Shown: one piece after another, positions 56,971 through 64,000 of the stretch
Position numbering within the stretch: the first letter of the stretch is position 1
How the letters are laid out: every line of letters starts with the position of its first letter
Assembly (NCBI GenBank): GCA_014529385.2
Contig: CM043955.1
Span: 146,780,140-146,844,139 of the forward strand
Length of the DNA stretch: 64,000 nt
Direction: 5' to 3'
DNA from: Adiantum capillus-veneris
Taxonomy: Eukaryota > Streptophyta > Polypodiopsida > Polypodiales > Pteridaceae
Translations under genes and position numbers: made by a program
Notes under the pieces: model-generated
What the model saw: only the letters and a program-made list of their open reading frames with translations
The model's database searches: none
Told to the model about the DNA's origin: nothing

Positions 56971-57400
56971 TAAATGTGTGGTATGCCAAAAGAGGAAGTT
57001 TGATAGAGGGAAGCAACCTGGATTGCTTCAACCTTTGCCAATCCCTAAATCACCATGGAAGATCATATCCATGGATTTTATCTTTGGATTGCCTAAGTCT
57101 ATCCATGGGAATACGGGAATATGGACGATAGTAGATAGGTTTAGCAAACAAGCTCATTTTATACCTGTCAAAAAGACTATCAAAGCCCATCAAATGGCAA
57201 CCCTCTTCATATCACAAATCTTCAAGTACCATGGCTTGCCATTGTCCATAGTGTCGGATAGAGATCCTAGAATGACCATTAATTTTTGGAAGGGTCTCTT
57301 TAAGAATTTAGGGACAATGCTAAACTTCTCTTCGGCCTATCACCCGCAAACGGATGGCCAAAGTGAAATAGCTAACCTAAGAATTCTTGATCTATAAAAG
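56915..57400 (+). pseudogene. El-2 integrase core
   Basis: C-V-V-C-Q-K-R-K completes the HHCC zinc site. The core has D of SMDFIFGLP, D of SDRDPRMT and E of HPQTDGQSEIAN. The frame ends at TAA 57395-57397; broken coding goes on (Y-A-Y-N-N-T-V-H-T-S-T-G-K-A-P-Y-E) to about 57690. Confidence 0.85.
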
Positions 57401-57689
57401 TTTATGTAACGGAAGTAGATCAAAGGTCCCAATGGGAGAAGTACTTACCCTTAGTGGAGTATGCCTACAATAACACTGTACATACTTCCACGGGAAAAGC
57501 ACCTTACGAGGTAATTGAGGGAATATAAAAAAGTCCCTGCAACTTAAGGTACACGGGAAGATCTTCGCTACAGATGAGTATAGCTAAGACCTACAAGAAT
57601 CTTTCCAAAAGATTAAGGATGCTATTTCTATCTCACAACAAAGGCAAAAGGCTGCTGTTGATAAGCATAGAAGAGCCCAAGCCTTTTAA

Positions 57690-58100
57690 GAAAATGATTG
57701 GGTCTTGCTTAAATTTCCCAAGGCTCGATTAAGGCACACCACGGGCAGGAATCCTACGGGACACCAAAAGTACTATGCTAAGCTAGCAAAAAGGTACTAT
57801 GGTCCCTTCCAGATTCTTAGACCAATCAATGAGATGGCCTACCAACTCAAGCTGCCTAGCCATTGGCTCATACACAATTCTTTTCATGTGAGCCTAATAA
57901 AGCCTTACAAAGGAGAGCCACCTCAAGAACCAACTATTGAAGACCCACCGGAGATCGAGGACCAAGAAGAGGTGTTGCAGCCCGAGTCCATTCTTCGACA
58001 TGAAGACAAGGTATTAAGAGGCGGTAAGACTATCCGACGATATCTTATTGATGGGTATTTGGCTCTTGAAAGCATTGTAGGAAATCTCCTCTTGTGTACT
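57690..58100 (+). pseudogene. El-2 integrase C-terminus and degraded chromodomain
   Basis: [10 protein letters not shown] and [12 protein letters not shown] are the GPY/F module. Then [15 protein letters not shown] and a chromodomain-like R-R-Y-L-I followed by G-Y-L-A-L-E-S with the aromatic K-W pair missing. This makes El-2 a chromovirus. Sequence identity fades at about 58090, where El-4 begins. Confidence 0.7.
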
Positions 58101-58287
58101 CTTAAAGGCTGTAACTTAGACATTGGGTAGAGACCTTTGTAGGAAGTAGTCAATAGTCGGTCGAGTGTAGGTTGACACCCTATGCTTGCGTCCACGCACC
58201 TGAGGGTCGAGCTTCATCCTTAGCTGACAAATCTTGTTAGGTGAGTTCTCGCTGTGCTGACGTCTGTTGTGGTGTATCCGTCAACAT

Positions 58288-58305
58288 TGGCGCCATTGCC
58301 GAGGA
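58288..58305 (+). other. Primer-binding site of El-4 (Asp-tRNA type)
   Basis: TGGCGCCATTGCCGAGGA, two mismatches from the complement of the tRNA-Asp 3' end, directly after ...TCAACA. Confidence 0.85.
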
Positions 58306-58804
58306 CGAGGGCCCTAAGTAGGTGACTGAGACTAGTCCTTGAGGATAGGGATTCTCTGGCTTGCCAGAGTCTTATTTTACATTTAGATAGGATCATAGGG
58401 TGGGGGACTCTCTAGGTCTTAGGAGGAGTCTAGGGAGCGAGTGTCTGGCCTAGATCCTTCGACTTAGGTAGTATTAGGTAGGAGAGTAGGAGTTGGAGTG
58501 GTAGAGGCGGTGAAAGGATAGCTTGAGAGTCCGTGCGAGACCAAGAAGCAACCGAAGCACTAAAAATCACCATCTCACATGATGAGTAGGAGTAGGGTAA
58601 GTAGGATATCATGATTGTTGATCTAGAGCATCTTATGAATGTCTTATTTGCTGATAGGCTCATAAGAAAGTAGAAAACGTAAAAGTTCAAAAAAGGTTTA
58701 AATTGAGAGAAATTTGCATATTTTTGCACTTGTAAGGCATATTGGCACTTGCTGAGATCATAGGGAAGGCAAAGTAGCACTTTAGTCTGAGAAAAGGAGC
58801 AGTA

Positions 58805-59665
58805 GACATCCTACGCTTAGGATGTCTACACGGTGTTCTGGTGAGAATTTTAAAAATCTGAGTTGACCAGTGTGTTTAGAAGGTAGCAATTACCCTATAT
58901 TCACTTGGAAGGGGGAACTTGATCATATCTTGACAGGATAAGGCCAAAAGACGGAAATTGCTAGACATCTTACCCAAATTGGGCCCAAGGCATTATTTTA
59001 AGACCAAAACCATAGGATGTCTTCATGAGCATGATCTACATGATTTATTGAGTGCATGAGAAAGGTTTCATCTCAATTGGGTGAGAAAATTGGGTTTTAA
59101 GCAAACTTTAGCATTTTTTATTGAAAAAGGCTAGAATAGCTAAATTTGGGGTCTTTTGAAATCCAAACTAAAATCTAAGCATAGCATTGGGTTGCTGACA
59201 TCAAGAGGAATCTGTGGCTCAAGTTTGGAGTCAAACAGAGCACTTAGACATCCTACGCATAGGATGTGTTCATAATGATTTAGCACTCCAAATCCAATTG
59301 TGAGCATACTAGAGTGATCAGCACCTTAAGAGGAGTCTGTGGTTTGAATTTGGAGCAGTTAGACATGCTACACGTAGTATGTCTAAAGCATGATATTGAA
59401 GTCAAAATCTGACTGTGGACATAGCAGGGTGTTGTATAGCCTTAGGCAAGCCTCCTAGTCAATTTTGGTCCAAATTGGAGTTGATTTGACTGGTGAAATA
59501 TCATATCAACATCAGGCTGCTGGAAAAGATTTCTGATCAGTTGACCAGCTTATAGGTGTCCAAATCAAAAAGTGAGAGCAGTTATGGACTCAGCACATCA
59601 AGGGGAATCTATAATGCAAATTTCAGCCAAAACAGAGCAAGTAGACATGCTACGTGTAGGATGTC
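58805..59665. promoter_or_regulatory. Four diverged palindromes in the El-4 leader
   Basis: At 58805-58826 (GACATCCTACG / CTTAGGATGTC), 59247-59268, 59362-59383 and 59644-59665. Same layout as the El-3 palindrome. In the first two copies a base changed relative to El-3 together with its partner on the other arm (A to C with T to G), keeping the palindrome. The leader 58306-60050 has no gene. Confidence 0.75.
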
Positions 59666-60082
59666 TACAGGGTCTTATTGAAGTCAAAATCTGTTTGTGG
59701 ACAAAGAGTGATGTTCCAATTGACTTAAGAGTTCCACAACTTCTTTCAGAAGTGAAATTGGACCTTGTTTGACCTTTTGACGGAGCAAAGACGGAATTAA
59801 GACTTTACCTCTAGACTGACAAACACTCGGGTAAAGTACAGTTCCAGATTAGGAGACCTAATCAAGAACATCCGAAGTGTATAGAGTACAGTAGTGGTTG
59901 AGGTTAACCCTCCAGTTATACCAATCATTACTAAGACCACCTCTAGCAGTTAAATGATTTGATTCGATTGCCAAAATTAAACGCTTGTGTACAGGTATAT
60001 TTAGCGGCAAGGCAAGAAGTTGTGCGAAAACTGATCCCTTGCCAGGTGAGTGGTTGTATTTGTGATAAATTGCATTGCTAAG

Positions 60083-61120
60083 TTGATGAATTTAAGATCA
60101 GGAAGACGCATTCCTAGAGACCAAAAAGTGGCAGGTGATCAGGGTAGCTTAGTGTCCACTGTGGAGAGTGTAACTCAGGCAAGGTTAGATCCATTAGCAC
60201 CAATCATTGAGGAAGGTAGTGATACTGACACTTTATCAAATTAGTCCTTCTTCATGATGGGTAGTCAACAGCCAGGAGGTTTCTCCGGTGAAGGACCAAT
60301 GCTAGGAGGAAGTACCTCCCAAAACCCTTTGAACGATGCCAAGTTCACTATAATTTTCTTAGAAGGAACAAACTCTAGGGGAGCCCTAGTTTATTCTGAC
60401 TATCGGGGACACAAGTGTATTTGTATAGAGGAAAGACCTTCTCAGAGACTGGAGATAATTCAAGTCTATGATGATGGAGATAGATTCCGAAACGAAAAGG
60501 AGAACCACTATCTGATAGTTAGTAACCCTGAGGATTACAACAGATATGGAGATAATGTGGCAAATGGAAAAATGGTCTCAGAGGCTCAAGAGCCGCCTCC
60601 AAAAATTGATCGACCTAGAGCTCTTTTTATGTATGATAAAAAAACAACCAGGGTCTCTACCTATACTGAAAATGTGGGAATTTACAAGCATGAGAGCGAT
60701 GGAGTAGTCCCTTATTTTTTATGCAAAGAACCCTACCCAAATGAATTAAGCAAAGACAAGGTTCTTCACTTGTTCTCTTATGAAATTGCTATGAGAAAGG
60801 ATATCATTTTTGTTGACACGTACGGGCGAGAATACAACCAAGTTCTCCCAGAGGAGGTAGAAAAGGCAACAGTTCCAAAAATATCAACATATACCCCCAA
60901 AGAAGTACCAAGGTCCACCTATACCCCTAGCAAGTCAACAAACCCATTTTCAGAAGAGTACGAGATAACATCACATTCTAACCGACAACAGACGTTCAAC
61001 TACCAGAACCAACAAGCAACCCAACCATCATTGCAGGCATGGCTTCAACAAAGTGCAACATTAGAACAAGACCAAAACGGAGATGGTTATCCAGCCGCAC
61101 GGGGGCTAAGAGATTTATAA
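60083..61120 (+). pseudogene. gag: El-4 gag N-terminal extension
   Basis: A short start region (60083-60243, M-N-L-R-S-G-R-R-I-P-R) ends at TAG. The main ORF from 60254 has two related modules of about 60 residues: one centred on C-I-C-I-E-E-R-P and ending V-S-N-P-E-D-Y-N-R-Y-G, the other on F-L-C-K-E-P-Y-P and ending V-D-T-Y-G-R-E-Y. El-3 gag has the same pair. The ORF ends at TAA 61118-61120 in a Gln-rich stretch. Unknown function; not part of the usual Retrotrans_gag fold. Confidence 0.65.
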
Positions 61121-62500
61121 GAACCACCACTCTATTCACAATATCAAGGCGAGAGCAATCCAAAAACTCAAGAGTCAACAGAGCCCGAAAGACAACCCAT
61201 AGAACAAGTTAGAAGAGATGAACCACCTCTTGCAAGAACCATCAGAAATTATGGCTTAGACACACCTCTGGGAAAGGAACCCTCCCACTACCGAAGTCCA
61301 GAGGAGGTATATCGAGTAGGACGAGGAGAACCAATGATGAGATTTGTAGACCATCGTAGATTAGACCTTCTCAGGTGCAAAAATGGGTAAACAAGAAATA
61401 CACGGGAAACAGAGATCCTAGGGATCATGTAGCAGCCTTTGTGTGTGTAATTAGAGCTGAAGAAGTTTTGGACTTCCCTACTCAATTTGCAGGGTTTGGA
61501 CTTACCCTAGAAGAGGATGCCACTACTTGGTTTGACTCTGTGGAGCGTAGAGATTTTGAGTCTATGGAGGAGGTTTTTGACGAGTTTATTGAGGAATTCT
61601 CACAAAGGGGGATAGCTCATAATACAGTCTCACAAATCCATAAATTCAAACAGAAAGAAGGGGAATCTATGCGAAAAGAAACCCTACGACTAAAAAGATA
61701 TGTGAAGTTCTGCCCTGTGGAAGAACTGCCAACCCAGTCCAAACTTATGCTTATATTTATTCAAGGACTGAGGAATGCAGATCTCTAGAAGGACTTACAT
61801 ATGAAGAGGAGCACACCGTTAAATGAGTTAACTAAGGAGGCTCTTTACCTTGTAGACAATTGTGCGGTCTATAAGGAGGGTGAATTCAAGGATCTTGATG
61901 ACAATTCATCCTCACAACAAAGTGGAAGCAAGTCTACTAAGACGGCACCGAAAGGAGAAGTAGCTGTAAGCCAGGAGCAGCTTGTGGAGGAAGTGCTAAA
62001 AAAAATTAATATGTATGCCAAGCCTCAGGCTAAGCAGCCCAAGTGGTGTGTTATTGAACAAAAATGGACAAACCATGTGACGGAGGAATGTTATTATAAC
62101 AAGGGATATGTGAGAGAGCGACCTTATGCTCCCCAAGCTTAGGTAGCATCTCCTCAAATTCCACCGATGCCTAGGTATCAAGCAGGCAACCTACCAAGAC
62201 CTGTAAGAGTTGAGAGACCACAACCAGTATTGGGGCAACAACCACCCCTACCAGGATTACAACTGGTCGACATAAGATACACACCAACGGTAAACGAACC
62301 ACAAGAGAAGGCTTTGGTACCTATGTATGCATATTACGAAGATTTCAATGGATATGCAGAAAATCATGTCTATTATCCACCAGAAGAACCCCCAACGCTA
62401 GGAACTTGGAGCATGATCGGAAGTACAGAACCACCAACAACTGCACAAGCAATAAGAGAAGAAAGATACAGCTTGGATGAACGACACTGTTGTTCATAGC
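61121..62500 (+). pseudogene. gag: El-4 gag capsid-like domain and Pro-rich region
   Basis: The capsid-like part at 61375-61860 reads W-V-N-K-K-Y-T-G-N-R-D-P, F-A-G-F-G-L-T-L-E, T-T-W-F-D-S-V, then L-I-F-I-Q-G-L-R-N, the Retrotrans_gag pattern, with a TAG at 61786-61788. Then N-E-L-T-K-E-A-L-Y-L-V-D-N-C-A, as in El-3, a W-C-x-I-E-Q-K-W-T-N-H motif and a Pro-rich segment to about 62500. Several stops and shifts. Confidence 0.75.
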
Positions 62501-62539
62501 CAACGGAGGCATGGGCGGATGGAGGCATGCGTACCAATA

Positions 62540-64000
62540 GAGAGGAGCTCAAGGAGCACCTCAACAGCCTAAGGGACCCTGCTACAAGTGTGGCAGAGGT
62601 CACTGGCTAAGGGATTGTCCTACGATGAGATCATTAGAGTCAACGCGTATTGCACCGAGTGTGGAATTACTCACTTGATTCCTGATTGTCCTAAGAACCC
62701 TAGCAAAGGAGCAAAAACTACTTTGAACATGCTGGAAGCAGTGCCTTCCAGTGGAGGGTCAGAAAACGAGACAGTAATACCTATTCAGGCAGTGACACAA
62801 GCACAAGCTCAAAGAATGACAAACGAACCCATAATTGAAGAGCCAAAGACCGATGCCCCAAGTGCAGAAATGAAAAATCAGAGAAGCACTTGGAAAGCTA
62901 GAAAGGAGCGTATGAAATCTAGGAGAGAACGAGAGAAAACAGCTCTATCCGAGGAGTTAAAACACACAAAGGATAGATTGGAGCGGCTAGAGGATCTAAC
63001 TAGTTTAAGTTCACACACTGCTACAACCAAAGGAGCCAAGGAAATAGTAGAACCCAAAAGTGCAGGATCAGGAGGATCTGTACTGGTAGAAAAAGTAAAT
63101 GAGCAGCTTGACGCACTTTTAAAGGCATACGAAGCCAAACTCAAAAACAACCAAAACCAAGAGCAAAGATGGATGACTTATCCATATGCGGAAATAGAAA
63201 AATAGAGGTTGGAAATGTGTCAAAAGATGATTGAAACAACCCAATCCTTGATAGAAAATCCGCTTGGTAAACCTGCAAGTTGGCACGAGGCACCAGCTCC
63301 AACCCCTATCAAACCAACTCTAGAGAAACAAGTAGACACGAAGGAGAGACTCACGACTGCCTCTGAGTCTAGGAGAGAACCTATCATAGTGCCAAATACA
63401 ACAAATGAGACAGTTGATGGTTTCCAGCCTAAAACATTGGTAGAAATGGGTAAGGAGTGTAACAGTCTAGATGACCTGTGGAAGAAAATCCGGGAATCAA
63501 ATGAAGCTAACAGGGTGAACCACCAAATAAATAGCACTAGAAATGAGAAAAATGAGATCTTACCTCCCATTGAAGAGTTTGAGGCAAGATCACAAATGAA
63601 CTTTGATATGAATTCACAAGGGTGAGACCAGGGTTCAATTAGTTCAGGGCACAACCAACCAGACTCGCTAAAAACTCTACCCTCCTACCTAGGGGAGTAT
63701 GAAGCTAAGTCTGAGGTGAGAGCAATCCCATTTCAAAGACTTTCTTCTAACAGAGTGATGGATTCACAAGGGTTGATTGAGCTATTTTCCACCCCTGTGG
63801 CATGCACAATCACGTTAGCCGAACTCCTGAGGTTACGACCAAACATGTGGACCACCGTAGGCAAATGCTTAGAAAAATTTGGAGTAAAAGACCCTACCTC
63901 GAAGCTTCAAGAAGGGATCAGAGAATTGGACAAGCCTCAACTAAACACTAGGCCAGTAGTACCTTTAAACAAGGTTGGAGAATATTGCGAGGGAGAAGAT
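62540..64000 (+). pseudogene. gag: El-4 gag zinc knuckles, coiled coil and pre-protease spacer (open at window end)
   Basis: Two knuckles: C-Y-K-C-G-R-G-H-W-L-R-D-C (about 62583-62625) and C-T-E-C-G-I-T-H-L-I-P-D-C (about 62653-62693), both C-x2-C-x3-H-x4-C, one residue short of the standard spacing. A basic coiled coil (W-K-A-R-K-E-R-M-K-S-R-R-E) and Q-E-Q-R-W-M-T-Y-P follow, a TAG at 63203-63205, then the spacer with L-P-P-I-E-E-F-E-A-type and T-I-T-L-A-E-L-L-R-L-R-P motifs to the window edge, matching El-3. The TGA at 63623-63625 is in frame. Confidence 0.75.

Larger units (their letters stand above)
35778..58100 (+). mobile_element. El-2: Ty3/gypsy chromovirus, split by El-3, 3' part overlapped by El-4
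   Basis: Primer site, gag, zinc knuckle and protease start lie at 35778-37960. El-3 then interrupts. The same protease frame resumes at 55742 and continues through a deleted RT, RNase H, integrase and a chromodomain-like end. Removal of El-3 plus one CTCCA copy makes the two protease halves contiguous. Its 3' LTR is absent; El-4 sequence follows the chromodomain. Many stops and shifts show it is an old, dead copy and the oldest layer of the nest. Confidence 0.85.
58100..64000 (+). mobile_element. El-4: relative of El-3, LTR end through gag, runs off the window
   Basis: The ~150 bases before 58287 align by eye with the 3' end of the El-3 LTR (shared GGTCGAG, TGACACCC, GTCGAGCTT-like, GAGTTC[TC]CGCT blocks). 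A primer site and leader follow, then gag homologous to El-3 gag along its length. Only about 190 bases of LTR fit between the El-2 chromodomain and the primer site, against about 1 kb in El-3, so this LTR is short or truncated. Pol would lie beyond 64000. Confidence 0.8.

Overview
The window looks like a large, repeat-rich land-plant nuclear genome. Evidence: plant-type LTR retrotransposons (one with a chromodomain and an initiator-Met-type primer site, others with Asp-tRNA-type primer sites), an EnSpm/CACTA transposon with short GT-AG introns, a plant HIPP-type metal-binding fragment, and long GA/CT/CA microsatellites. A fern or another seedless or non-flowering plant with a very large genome would fit, but that is inference. 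I see no ordinary housekeeping gene; nearly everything is mobile or mobile-derived, and most coding regions carry stops or frameshifts.

Layout. (1) 1-10556: a Ty3/gypsy element on + (El-1) with near-identical LTRs (1-2006 and 8558-10556), a leader with two duplicated ~70-codon ORFs, and gag-PR-RT-RH-second RNase H-IN, broken by two TGA codons and one frameshift. (2) 10557-11803: microsatellites. (3) 11880-19236: a CACTA element with 12-bp TIRs and TAG target duplications. It has a six-exon Tnp2-type transposase gene, a Transposase_24/TNPA-like gene, a perfect 51-bp-arm hairpin of subterminal motifs, and a captured fragment of a heavy-metal-associated (HMA) domain gene. A related 61-bp foldback sits on each side. 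(4) 19240-30500: an unusual island. A + strand multi-exon gene joins a histone H3/CENH3-like domain, an Ulp1-type cysteine protease and an FCP1-like HAD domain, with an acidic extension inside a retainable intron. An intact two-exon orphan gene lies on -, followed by an AGCT-rich repeat array and a second FCP1-like gene fragment. No transposase is visible here. (5) 30500-35777: repeats, microsatellites and the 5' LTR region of El-2.

(6) 35778-58100: a chromovirus (El-2, +) split in its protease by El-3. El-3 (37961-55736, - strand, 17.8 kb, CTCCA target duplications) carries gag-PR-RT-RH-IN plus a second aspartic-protease-like domain with W-x-P-K repeats downstream of integrase, and a further ORF near its 3' end. 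El-2 resumes at 55742, but most of its RT is deleted; RNase H, IN and a degraded chromodomain follow. (7) About 58100-64000: El-4 (+), a relative of El-3, seen from its LTR end through gag.

Most striking signals: the H3-Ulp1-FCP1 gene; a 22-bp palindrome repeated nine times in El-3, in two clusters each just upstream of an ORF block, with covarying versions in El-4; and a second protease domain downstream of integrase. Splice sites, domain calls and lineage names come from reading the sequence and need database and transcript checks.
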